DNA of 64,000 nt, taken from Gallibacterium trehalosifermentans. Lineage in GTDB: Bacteria > Pseudomonadota > Gammaproteobacteria > Enterobacterales > Pasteurellaceae. Below are positions 52,728 through 60,420 of the stretch, in pieces. The stretch's first letter is position 1; every line of letters begins with the position of its first letter. The notes below the pieces were generated by a model. That model was not told the DNA's origin, did no database searches, and was given only the letters and a program-made list of their open reading frames with translations. The stretch is taken from contig NZ_JBHLWB010000001.1 of NCBI RefSeq assembly GCF_042433055.1, positions 434,001 through 498,000 on the forward strand, read 5' to 3'. The position numbers and the translations under genes are program-made.

Positions 52728-53605
52728 GTTTCACCTCCCTGCTGTAACGCTTGAGTTAACGCTAACGCAAAACGCTGTGCAGACGGTAATCCACCAAATG
52801 TCCAAATGGTGGGGAGAATAATCGGATCTTTTGCCATTGGTAAACGCTGCCACAAACTATTTTTTGCCAATGCGCTAGGTACATTAATTGGATAAGGTTT
52901 TATCACCACCAAACGACTATTTTTTGCTAACTGCGCTAACTGATGAATATCAACTGTGCTTGTTCCCCAAATACCGACAGGATCTTGCCAGGCATTTTGT
53001 AATCCTAACTTAGCCGCAACAGCACCTAATAAGCTATTTTCCCCATACACCCGTAAATGCCGTGCGTCATCAAACTGTACCATTAGAATAGGGCGAGCTG
53101 TCATTGCGCTTATTTGTGTTTTTAAGTTTTGTAATAATTGCTCTGTTTGTTGGATTAACTGCTCGCCTCGTTCAGGTTGCCCAATTAAAGTGGCTATCTG
53201 GCGTGTTGCGGCAAGCTGATTTTGCCAAATATTTCCCACACGATAAAAATCAACAATCACCACATTATCTTGCCCGACATAGGTTGCCAATATTGGCGTT
53301 AAACTGGCATACATTGAACTATTAATAAATTTATCTAACGGCAATGTCGCTAATAATTCACGATTAGGCATTAACCGCGATCCTAAATCGACGGTTTCAG
53401 CAGCTAATTCAGGAGTCGCTACCCATTGACGATAACGTAGCGCATCGCCTACGGCAATCGGTGCAGCAGATAATGCAATTAAGGTTTCGCTCACCGTCCA
53501 ATCCAACGAGGCTAAACGTAACTGGCTAGGATTCGCACTACTACCAAGATGAATGATTAATAGACTTAATAAAAGCAAAATGCGTTTTAACATTCTTTCT
53601 ATCAC
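52721..53605 (-). CDS. fhuD: Iron-siderophore periplasmic binding protein, FhuD-like
   Basis: This protein binds ferric siderophore in the periplasm and hands it to the permease. The 294-residue protein has a signal sequence (residues 1-24, a leucine-rich core LLLLSLLIIHLGSSA). A helical-backbone binding fold follows with RLASLDWTVSETLIAL, VVDFYRVGNIWQN and DPVGIWGTSTVDIHQLAQL. There is no lipobox cysteine, so it is soluble. The start is GTG at 53605 with AAAGGAGG before it; an ATG at 53593 is possible but too far from that site. Confidence 0.88.
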   Translation of the reverse strand: MIERMLKRILLLLSLLIIHLGSSANPSQLRLASLDWTVSETLIALSAAPIAVGDALRYRQWVATPELAAETVDLGSRLMPNRELLATLPLDKFINSSMYASLTPILATYVGQDNVVIVDFYRVGNIWQNQLAATRQIATLIGQPERGEQLIQQTEQLLQNLKTQISAMTARPILMVQFDDARHLRVYGENSLLGAVAAKLGLQNAWQDPVGIWGTSTVDIHQLAQLAKNSRLVVIKPYPINVPSALAKNSLWQRLPMAKDPIILPTIWTFGGLPSAQRFALALTQALQQGGETW

Positions 53606-53616
53606 TGATACCTCCT

Positions 53617-54384
53617 TTAATAAAATGCAACTGGGGTATCATCTACAAATGGGTGAGAAATCACATTTAAATCAATGTGATAAATTTTTTTAAGTTGCGT
53701 ATTTGTCATTAACGTTTGTGGTATTCCTTGCATTAATAATTGTCCATTTTGCAAGGCAATCAAGTGATCACAAAAGCGAGCTGCCAGATTAATATCATGG
53801 ATAACAATTACTACACCAATTTGAAGCTGTTGTGTGAGTTGTTGAATTAATTGCATCACCTCCACTTGATGCGCAATATCTAATGCAGCAAGTGGTTCAT
53901 CAAGCAATAAAAAGCGACTTTGTTGTGCCAGTAACATCGCCAACCAAGCGCGAGAACGTTCACCACCAGATAATGTATCCACTAATTGATCTGCATAACG
54001 TTGCATATTAGTGCGTTGTAATGCTTCAGTTATTGCTTGTTGATCCTTTTCTGAATGACGACCTAACAAACCTTGCCAAGCATAACGCCCCATTTGTAGT
54101 AACTCTTTAACTTTTAGATGGCTGGCTTGTGGTAGGTGCTGTGGCAAATAAGCAACTTGTTGTGCAAATTCTCGTGGTTTCCAATATGCAACTGGACGTT
54201 GATTAAACAATAACTGCCCACTAGAGGCGGACTGTTGGCGAGCGAGTAATTTAATTAGCGTGGATTTTCCTGAACCATTTGGTCCAATAATTCCATAAAT
54301 TTTTCCAGTCGAAAACTGCAATGAAATTGGTTGTAGTAGTACTTTCTCTGCAATCGAAAATGAAACAGCATTTAATTCGAACAC
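53617..54384 (-). CDS. fhuC: Iron-siderophore ABC transporter ATPase, FhuC-like
   Basis: This cytoplasmic ATPase drives siderophore import. It has Walker A GPNGSGKST, the Q-loop YLPQHLPQ, the signature LSGGERSRAWLA, Walker B RFLLLDEPLAALD and the switch histidine in VIVIHDINLAARF. I chose the GTG at 54384, which has AGGTGG just upstream. An ATG at 54408 would add eight residues but has no ribosome site and lies about 8 bases from the predicted transcript start. It is the first gene of a five-gene operon with fhuD, fhuB, DUF4198 and the receptor. Confidence 0.92.
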   Translation of the reverse strand: MFELNAVSFSIAEKVLLQPISLQFSTGKIYGIIGPNGSGKSTLIKLLARQQSASSGQLLFNQRPVAYWKPREFAQQVAYLPQHLPQASHLKVKELLQMGRYAWQGLLGRHSEKDQQAITEALQRTNMQRYADQLVDTLSGGERSRAWLAMLLAQQSRFLLLDEPLAALDIAHQVEVMQLIQQLTQQLQIGVVIVIHDINLAARFCDHLIALQNGQLLMQGIPQTLMTNTQLKKIYHIDLNVISHPFVDDTPVAFY

Positions 54385-54422
54385 AATCCACCTAACACTA
54401 TTCTCCATAATAAAGTTGGCGA

Positions 54423-54451
54423 ATTTTATTTGATAACAATTCTCATTTCAA
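54423..54451 (-). promoter_or_regulatory. Promoter with Fur box for the siderophore operon
   Basis: On the minus strand a -35 TTGAAA (54446-54451) and -10 TAAAAT (54423-54428) are spaced by exactly 17 bases. The spacer overlaps a Fur-like box (54432-54450, GATAACAATTCTCATTTCA on the plus strand) matching the 19-bp consensus at 12 positions. Iron-replete Fur would block the polymerase. Confidence 0.75.
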
Positions 54452-54463
54452 TAGAGAGATTTA

Positions 54464-54489
54464 AAAAAAGCCTCAATCGAGGCTTTTTT
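54464..54489 (-). terminator. Intrinsic terminator after bioD
   Basis: Perfect 11-bp stem AAAAAAGCCTC / GAGGCTTTTTT with an AATC loop, five bases past the bioD stop. It insulates the siderophore promoter. Confidence 0.9.
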
Positions 54490-54493
54490 AAGA

Positions 54494-55228
54494 TTAACAA
54501 ATTTCTGTTTTCAAATAAGTTAAGCGATCAAGATTTGTTATAAAATGTCCTAATTCTTGCTGTTCGGGGCGGTGAATATAAGGGATCTCGCCTAATAACG
54601 GCGCATCAATAACCTGATGTAACAACTTGATAATTTCCGCATAATGACGCAAGCAAGGATTAATACGATTTGCCACCCAGCCAATTAATGGGACACCTGC
54701 AGCGATAATTGATTGTGCGGTCAATAAAGCATGATTCACACAACCCTCTTTAATTCCCACCACCAAGACAACTGGCATTTTGCGATCCTTAACCCACTTA
54801 TCGAATGTTACCTCTCGATTAATGGGTGTTAACCAACCATAAGTCCCTTCAACAAGCACCGATTGATAACGTGATGCTAAGTAATCTAAATCTTGATTTA
54901 TTTTATTAATATCAATATTACTCACTTCATCTAATGCGGCTAATACAGGTACACTACTTTCAGTGAAAGTATAACTATTAACTTCTTGATACGTTACAGG
55001 CTGATTCGTACTATCCATTAATGTTTTAACATCTTTATTATCTTCTGAGAGGTTAACTTCAAATTCATCTTTTAATGATTCAGTATAAATACTATCTTCT
55101 TCACCACAGGCAATCGGTTTATAGCCTACAATTTTAATTCCCTGTGCTTGTAAGGCTTGAATAATTGCACGACTCACAATCGTTTTCCCAACGTTCGTAT
55201 CCGTACCCGTTACAAAAAAACAACTCAT
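54494..55228 (-). CDS. bioD: Dethiobiotin synthetase, YnfK/BioD2-like
   Basis: BioD closes the ureido ring of biotin using ATP and CO2. The 244-residue protein has the P-loop GTDTNVGKT (residues 8-16), GYKPIACGEED, and VVGIKEGCVNHALLTAQ. The ending GWVANRINPCLRHYAEIIKLL resembles E. coli YnfK more than BioD. One oddity: the usual EGAGGW/EGSGGW loop reads EGTYGW here, with a tyrosine replacing a glycine. The longer frame to 55246 is rejected because AAGGA fits the ATG at 55228. No other biotin gene is near. Confidence 0.88.
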   Translation of the reverse strand: MSCFFVTGTDTNVGKTIVSRAIIQALQAQGIKIVGYKPIACGEEDSIYTESLKDEFEVNLSEDNKDVKTLMDSTNQPVTYQEVNSYTFTESSVPVLAALDEVSNIDINKINQDLDYLASRYQSVLVEGTYGWLTPINREVTFDKWVKDRKMPVVLVVGIKEGCVNHALLTAQSIIAAGVPLIGWVANRINPCLRHYAEIIKLLHQVIDAPLLGEIPYIHRPEQQELGHFITNLDRLTYLKTEIC

Positions 55229-55422
55229 TATTTTTTCCTTTATCACAAAAAAGTGGCAGGAATTATAAAAGAGATTGCAGCAATAGAATTTGAGCTAACA
55301 CAACTTTTTGCCTATTTCTCCTCAACAGAACACACTTTATTTTTACTATTAGATTAGCGACCGTAAAAATTTTTTTGCATCTGATAATTATCATAAGAAA
55401 AAAGAAAAGCTATTAATGACAT

Positions 55423-55456
55423 AAAAAAAGCATTTAACCTAACAAGATTAAATGCT
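55423..55456 (-). terminator. Intrinsic terminator after dedA
   Basis: Stem AGCATTTAA / TTAAATGCT (9 bp) with a 10-base loop; the A run at 55423-55429 gives a U tract on the minus strand. Confidence 0.8.
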
Positions 55457-55476
55457 GTTTATTCAATAAATACTAT

Positions 55477-56070
55477 TTATTGGCGCTTTTTGCGGAAATA
55501 ATGAAAGACTAAATATAAAGCAAGTAAACCTAATAAAATATAAATCCCCGTTTGCCCTTTACTGATCTGCGCTTTGATCCAATCTAGATTGTGTGCCCCG
55601 TGATAGCCTAAATACACCCAAACAGGCACCGAAATGATTGCAGCCAGAAAGTCTAATAACACAAATCTGATAAAACTAATTCGTCTTGTAATACCTGCCA
55701 CCATATAAATTGGCGCTCTTAATCCTGGTAAAAAACGTGCAATAAATAATACTCGATTTCCATAACGATCAAATTTTTCTCGCACAGCACGCATCGTTTT
55801 TGGCTTTAAAATCCGACGTAATGGACGAAAACGAAGAATTTTTACCCCATAAATTCTGCCTAGCCAATACATCGTACTATCCCCCAACAATACGCCTAGC
55901 ATACTGACAAGCAACATAATATGCGGATTTGCATAACCTAACCCAGCAATAATACCGCCAGAAACCAACGTAATATCCTCTGGAATTGGTACACCAAACC
56001 CACAAATTATCAAAACAAATAAAACTGCGAAATAGCCATAATTACTAAAAAATTCAACTAATAATTGCAC
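55477..56070 (-). CDS. DedA-family inner-membrane protein
   Basis: DedA proteins are thought to flip or scavenge lipid carriers and to support proton-motive force. The 197-residue protein has four or five hydrophobic segments. It has the family motifs CGFGVPIPEDITLVSGG, LGDSTMYWLGR, FDRYGNRVLFIARFLPGLRAP and MVAGITRRISFIRF, with the conserved arginines and acidic residues. It is a single gene with its own terminator. Which of the several DedA paralogues it equals cannot be decided here. Confidence 0.9.
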   Translation of the reverse strand: MQLLVEFFSNYGYFAVLFVLIICGFGVPIPEDITLVSGGIIAGLGYANPHIMLLVSMLGVLLGDSTMYWLGRIYGVKILRFRPLRRILKPKTMRAVREKFDRYGNRVLFIARFLPGLRAPIYMVAGITRRISFIRFVLLDFLAAIISVPVWVYLGYHGAHNLDWIKAQISKGQTGIYILLGLLALYLVFHYFRKKRQ

Positions 56071-56305
56071 AACAAACTTCCAAATTAAAAATACAGTTTT
56101 TCATCTAAATAGTAAGATTCTCTCTTTATTTCAACGTATTATTTTGCCCTCTTTAATAAGGAATTACTACCTAAAATGTTACAATTATTGATGTAGATAC
56201 AAAAAATCCATTTTATCGAAAAAAATTCGCATTTTGTCCAATCAAAAATCAAACATATACGGGAAAAAATATTGCTTTTTCAATTAGTTTATCTATAATT
56301 CTCCA

Positions 56306-56358
56306 GCTGATTTTTTTCAGCACTTATTTTGTCAAGCTGCTGGGTCGCCTGTAGCTTG
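56306..56358 (+). promoter_or_regulatory. Structured leader before rplY
   Basis: Two small hairpins precede rplY: GCTGA / TCAGC with a T-rich loop (56306-56321), and CAAGCT / AGCTTG around a 14-base GC-rich loop (56333-56358). L25 is known to repress its own messenger in related bacteria through a 5S-like leader; this element is a candidate for that. The rest of the 334-base gap after dedA (56071-56305) shows nothing I can name. Confidence 0.35.
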
Positions 56359-56404
56359 TTTTGTTTAACAACCTTTTTAGGTTTAATTAAATAGAGATAT
56401 TAAA

Positions 56405-56689
56405 ATGTTTAAATTTAATGCTGAAGTTCGTCAATCGCAAGGAAAGGGTGCGAGCCGCCGCTTGCGTAGAAATGGTCAAATTCCTGCCATCGTTTATGGC
56501 GGTGAAGAAGCACCAGTATCTATTGTGTTAAATCACGATGAATTAAATAACGCTCAAGTTCAAGATAGCTTCTATTCTGAAGTCATTACTTTGGTTATTG
56601 AAGGTAAAGAAGTTGCGGTAAAAGCGCAAGCAATGCAACGCCACCACTTCAAACCAAAACTTCTTCACATTGACTTCAAACGCGTTTAA
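56405..56689 (+). CDS. rplY: 50S ribosomal protein L25
   Basis: L25 binds 5S rRNA in the large subunit. The 94-residue protein is the short, gammaproteobacterial form. It starts FKFNAEVRQSQGKGASRRLRR and contains NGQIPAIVYGG and HHFKPKLLHIDFKRV, all conserved. The gene stands alone between a structured leader and a strong terminator. Confidence 0.97.
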   Translation: MFKFNAEVRQSQGKGASRRLRRNGQIPAIVYGGEEAPVSIVLNHDELNNAQVQDSFYSEVITLVIEGKEVAVKAQAMQRHHFKPKLLHIDFKRV

Positions 56690-56707
56690 TTTAACGTGGT
56701 AAAAAAG

Positions 56708-56737
56708 ACACCAACAATTTTTGTTGGTGTTTTTTTA
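56708..56737 (+). terminator. Intrinsic terminator after rplY
   Basis: Perfect 10-bp stem ACACCAACAA / TTGTTGGTGT with a T3 loop and seven T after the stem. Confidence 0.9.
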
Positions 56738-56766
56738 TTTAGATAACAAACGACTTAATAACTGTT

Positions 56767-57564
56767 ATGAAAAAAATTGCACTTGGCATCACTTACGATG
56801 GTTCTCGCTACTTTGGTTGGCAAAAACAACAATCAGTACAAAGTGTTCAAGGTGAAATTGAACGAGCATTAAGCATTGTCGCCAATGAGCCGATTGAAAT
56901 TTTTTGCGCTGGACGAACTGATGCAGGTGTTCATGCAACGGGGCAAGTAATTCATTTTACTACCAATGCGACTCGTCCAACCCAAGCATGGACATTTGGT
57001 ACCAATGTCCATTTACCGCCTGAGATTGCTGTCAGTTGGGCAACAGACGTGCCCGATGAATTTCACGCGCGTTTCAGTGCACTTTCTCGTCGTTATCGTT
57101 ACATTATTTATAATCATACACAACGCCCCGCAATTTTAGCAGCAGGCATCACCCATTATCATCAACCACTTGATGCGGAAAAAATGCACCTTGCTGGTCA
57201 ATTTTTATTGGGAGAGAATGATTTCAGTTCCTTTCGTGCGGCGCAATGCCAATCAAAATCCCCTAATCGTAATGTGCATCATTTAAATGTCTCACGCAAA
57301 GGCAACTATATTATCGTCGATATTCAAGCCAATGCTTTTGTGCATCATATGGTCAGAAATATCGTTGGTAGCTTATTAGAAGTTGGCACAGGAAAACAGC
57401 CGCCAGAATGGATTCAATGGCTATTAGCCCAAAAAGATCGTACGCTCGCTGCCCCCACCGCAAAAGCAGCAGGCTTATATTTAGTGGAGGTTTGTTATCC
57501 AGAAGCGTACCAACTCCCTAAAAATGCAGTGGGTCCCCTATTTTTAGCTGACAGTATCGGGTAA
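56767..57564 (+). CDS. truA: tRNA pseudouridine(38-40) synthase
   Basis: TruA makes pseudouridine at tRNA positions 38, 39 and 40. The 265-residue protein has the start IALGITYDGSRYFGWQKQQ, the catalytic aspartate in CAGRTDAGVHATGQVIHF near residue 52, RRYRYIIYNHTQRPA and FVHHMVRNIVGSLLEVG. Length is normal. It lies 89 bases before accD, a neighbour pair also seen in other gammaproteobacteria. Confidence 0.97.
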   Translation: MKKIALGITYDGSRYFGWQKQQSVQSVQGEIERALSIVANEPIEIFCAGRTDAGVHATGQVIHFTTNATRPTQAWTFGTNVHLPPEIAVSWATDVPDEFHARFSALSRRYRYIIYNHTQRPAILAAGITHYHQPLDAEKMHLAGQFLLGENDFSSFRAAQCQSKSPNRNVHHLNVSRKGNYIIVDIQANAFVHHMVRNIVGSLLEVGTGKQPPEWIQWLLAQKDRTLAAPTAKAAGLYLVEVCYPEAYQLPKNAVGPLFLADSIG

Positions 57565-57653
57565 AACGCAGGAAAAGATACTCAATTTGTGAAATTTATG
57601 CTTTAATAACGCCCGCATTCGCAATCATTCTCACTTTGGAGATAAAGTAAATT

Positions 57654-58544
57654 ATGAGCTGGATTGAAAGAATTTTTAATAAAAACCCTATTTCAGGGGC
57701 ACGTAAATCAAATGTACCAGAAGGTATTTGGACAAAATGTACTGGCTGTGAACAAGTTTTATATCGTGAAGAACTTAGCCGTAATTTAGAAGTTTGTCCA
57801 AAATGTGGACACCATATGCGCATTGATGCGCGCACTCGTCTCTTAGCATTATTAGATGAAGAGAGCGCAGTAGAATTAGCCGCTGATCTTGAGCCGCAAG
57901 ACATCTTAAAATTTAAGGATTTAAAACGCTATAAAGATCGCCTTTCTGCAGCACAAAAACAAACAGGCGAAAAAGATGCCTTGATCGTTTTCTCGGGCAA
58001 ACTTTATGATATGCCGATTGTGGCGGCTGCCTCTAATTTTGATTTTATGGGCGGTTCCATGGGATCCGTTGTTGGAGCAAAATTTGTCAAAGCGGCAGAA
58101 AAAGCATTAGCTGATAATTGTCCGTTTGTGTGCTTTTCTGCCAGTGGTGGCGCAAGAATGCAAGAAGCATTAATCTCCTTAATGCAAATGGCAAAAACCA
58201 GCGCAGTATTAGCAAAAATGCGTGAACAAGGTGTCCCGTTTATTTCCGTACTGACTGATCCAACATTAGGCGGGGTTTCTGCTAGTTTTGCCATGCTAGG
58301 AGATATTAATATTGCTGAGCCCAAAGCCTTAATTGGTTTTGCTGGTCCACGTGTTATTGAGCAAACTGTACGAGAAAAATTACCTGAAGGTTTCCAACGC
58401 AGTGAATTCTTATTAGAAAAAGGGGCAATTGATATGATCGTGCATCGTAAAGAGATGCGTCAAACGCTGGCAAGTATTCTGGCTAAATTAACAGGTCAAC
58501 CCTCTCCATTTAAAACGCCTGAATTAGTCGAAGAAGTAGAGTAA
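57654..58544 (+). CDS. accD: Acetyl-CoA carboxylase carboxyltransferase, beta subunit
   Basis: AccD pairs with AccA to move the carboxyl group from biotin to acetyl-CoA, the first step of fatty-acid synthesis. The 296-residue protein has the N-terminal zinc ribbon (CTGCEQ and CPKCGHHM). Its crotonase-type core contains NFDFMGGSMGSVVGAKF, SASGGARMQEAL and DPTLGGVSASFAMLGD. Start and length match the family. A terminator follows closely. Confidence 0.97.
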   Translation: MSWIERIFNKNPISGARKSNVPEGIWTKCTGCEQVLYREELSRNLEVCPKCGHHMRIDARTRLLALLDEESAVELAADLEPQDILKFKDLKRYKDRLSAAQKQTGEKDALIVFSGKLYDMPIVAAASNFDFMGGSMGSVVGAKFVKAAEKALADNCPFVCFSASGGARMQEALISLMQMAKTSAVLAKMREQGVPFISVLTDPTLGGVSASFAMLGDINIAEPKALIGFAGPRVIEQTVREKLPEGFQRSEFLLEKGAIDMIVHRKEMRQTLASILAKLTGQPSPFKTPELVEEVE

Positions 58545-58557
58545 TTTTTTTGTAGTT

Positions 58558-58587
58558 ACGCCATTGTTTTCAATGGCGTTTTTTCTT
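58558..58587 (+). terminator. Intrinsic terminator after accD
   Basis: Perfect 9-bp stem ACGCCATTG / CAATGGCGT with a T4 loop, followed by TTTTTC. Confidence 0.9.
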
Positions 58588-58727
58588 TTTTATTACCAAA
58601 AGCGTAAAAATACCTCTCCCCGCTTACTAAAACCCTAAAAATAAACATGCTTTTGACGGAATCGTTATTGAGAAACCCTTTAGCTAGTCTATAATAAGCT
58701 GTTCATTTTTCATAAAAAATCATCACT

Positions 58728-60386
58728 ATGTTTGCAATTCAAGAAGCCTACAAAGCAGGGCTATTACAAAAGAAATATTGGCTCAATAACCTTATCGCTG
58801 GCGTGATTGTGGGGGTAGTTGCCCTACCTTTAGCCATGGCATTTGCCATCGCCTCGGGTGTAAAACCTGAACAGGGAATTTATACCTCAATTATTTCAGG
58901 GATAGCCGTTTCGCTGTTTGGTGGCAGTCGGTTACAAATTGCAGGTCCAACAGGCGCATTTATTGTTGTTCTATCTGGCATTACCGCCCAATACGGGATT
59001 GAGGGCTTACAAATTGCAACCCTAATGGCAGGGTTAATCCTTTTTGCTTTAGGCATCAGTAAAATGGGCGCGATTATTAAATTTATTCCAGCGCCCGTGA
59101 TTGTTGGTTTCACCGCAGGCATTGGGGTGATTATTTGGGTTGGACAATGGCGAAATTTTTTCGGTTTACCCGCCGTTGAGGGAGACCATTTTCATCAACA
59201 AGTTTGGCATCTTTTACAAATTTTGCCGCAATTTCACCTTGCTACCACACTATTAGCAATTACCGCATTACTCGTAGTCTTATATGCACCGAAAATTAAA
59301 TATTTACACCGCATTCCCGCTCCATTAATCGCACTGGTTGCCATTACCTTACTACAACAAGTTGTGCAATTTGACGGCGTAAAAACGATCGGCAGTGTCT
59401 TTGGAGGCATTCCACAAGGCTTGCCTAAACTCTCCATTCCACATTTAGAATGGCATCAAATCATCACGCTCATTGGACCTGCCTTTACTATCGCCATGTT
59501 AGGCGCGATTGAATCCCTGCTCTCCGCTGTCGTCGCCGATGGCATGGCAGGCACCAAACATCAACCTAATCAAGAATTAATTGGACAAGGTATTGCCAAT
59601 ATTCTCACGCCACTTTTTGGTGGTTTTGCCGCCACTGGTGCGATTGCCCGAACAGCAACCAATATCCGTAATGGTGGCAATAGCCCGTTAGCTGGAATTA
59701 TTCACGCGTTAACGTTAGTCATTATTTTAGTGGCGCTTGCACCGCTCGCCGCCCACATTCCGCTTGCCGCATTAGCAGCGATTTTATTTGTTGTAGCGTG
59801 GAATATGAGCGAAGCAAGACGTTTCCTCAATATGATTAAACGGGCACCTCGTGCAGATGTGGTCATTCTCTTAATTACCTTTTTCTTAACTGTCTTTGCC
59901 GATTTAGTCATCGCCGTGAATATTGGCGTTATTTTAGCGACACTTTATTTTCTGAAAAGAATGGCATCAAGTGTTGAAATTTCCCCAAGCAGTGCGCAAG
60001 AAATTAATCAAGAACTGGCGCGTCAAGGCGAACAAGAAACCTTACCTGAATCTGCTTTAGTATTTGCGTTAGAAGGACCCTTCTTCTTTGGTGCAGTCGA
60101 AAACTTTGAGCGTGCATTAGCTGGCACCAATACTGATGCAAAATGCTTAATTATTCGTTTAAAATGGGTACCTTTTATTGATATGACAGGCATTCAAGCC
60201 TTAGAAGATGTTATTCGCTCATTACATCGTCGTGATGTTATCGTGATGTTTTCTGGTGCCAATAAACGTGTTGATCGTGAATTGAAAAAATCAGGTATCA
60301 TTCAATTAATCGGGGAACAACACTATTTTGCTCAATTTGAGCAGGCACTGGATTATGTCATAAAATTAGAGAAACAAAAGCAATAA
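58728..60386 (+). CDS. SulP-family anion transporter with STAS domain
   Basis: The 552-residue protein has the SulP membrane core (LNNLIAGVIVGVVALPLAMAFAIASG, GPTGAFIVVLSG, GLPKLSIP, and 10-12 hydrophobic segments up to about residue 420). A cytoplasmic STAS domain follows with ALVFALEGPFFFGAVENF and WVPFIDMTGIQALEDVI. Relatives carry sulfate, bicarbonate or dicarboxylates (DauA in E. coli). The location after accD recalls bicarbonate supply for acetyl-CoA carboxylase, but that is speculation. The ATG at 58728 has little ribosome-site signal. Confidence 0.9.
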   Translation: MFAIQEAYKAGLLQKKYWLNNLIAGVIVGVVALPLAMAFAIASGVKPEQGIYTSIISGIAVSLFGGSRLQIAGPTGAFIVVLSGITAQYGIEGLQIATLMAGLILFALGISKMGAIIKFIPAPVIVGFTAGIGVIIWVGQWRNFFGLPAVEGDHFHQQVWHLLQILPQFHLATTLLAITALLVVLYAPKIKYLHRIPAPLIALVAITLLQQVVQFDGVKTIGSVFGGIPQGLPKLSIPHLEWHQIITLIGPAFTIAMLGAIESLLSAVVADGMAGTKHQPNQELIGQGIANILTPLFGGFAATGAIARTATNIRNGGNSPLAGIIHALTLVIILVALAPLAAHIPLAALAAILFVVAWNMSEARRFLNMIKRAPRADVVILLITFFLTVFADLVIAVNIGVILATLYFLKRMASSVEISPSSAQEINQELARQGEQETLPESALVFALEGPFFFGAVENFERALAGTNTDAKCLIIRLKWVPFIDMTGIQALEDVIRSLHRRDVIVMFSGANKRVDRELKKSGIIQLIGEQHYFAQFEQALDYVIKLEKQKQ

Positions 60387-60420
60387 ATTCATCGCTAACC
60401 GCAAATTGTAGTTACATCAT

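Noticed and set aside
55157..55357. Open frame of 66 codons on the plus strand over the start of bioD
   Set aside because: It overlaps the conserved bioD P-loop on the other strand and has no supporting ribosome site or recognisable motif.
58004..58324. Open frame of 106 codons opposite accD
   Set aside because: It is a shadow of the conserved carboxyltransferase core.
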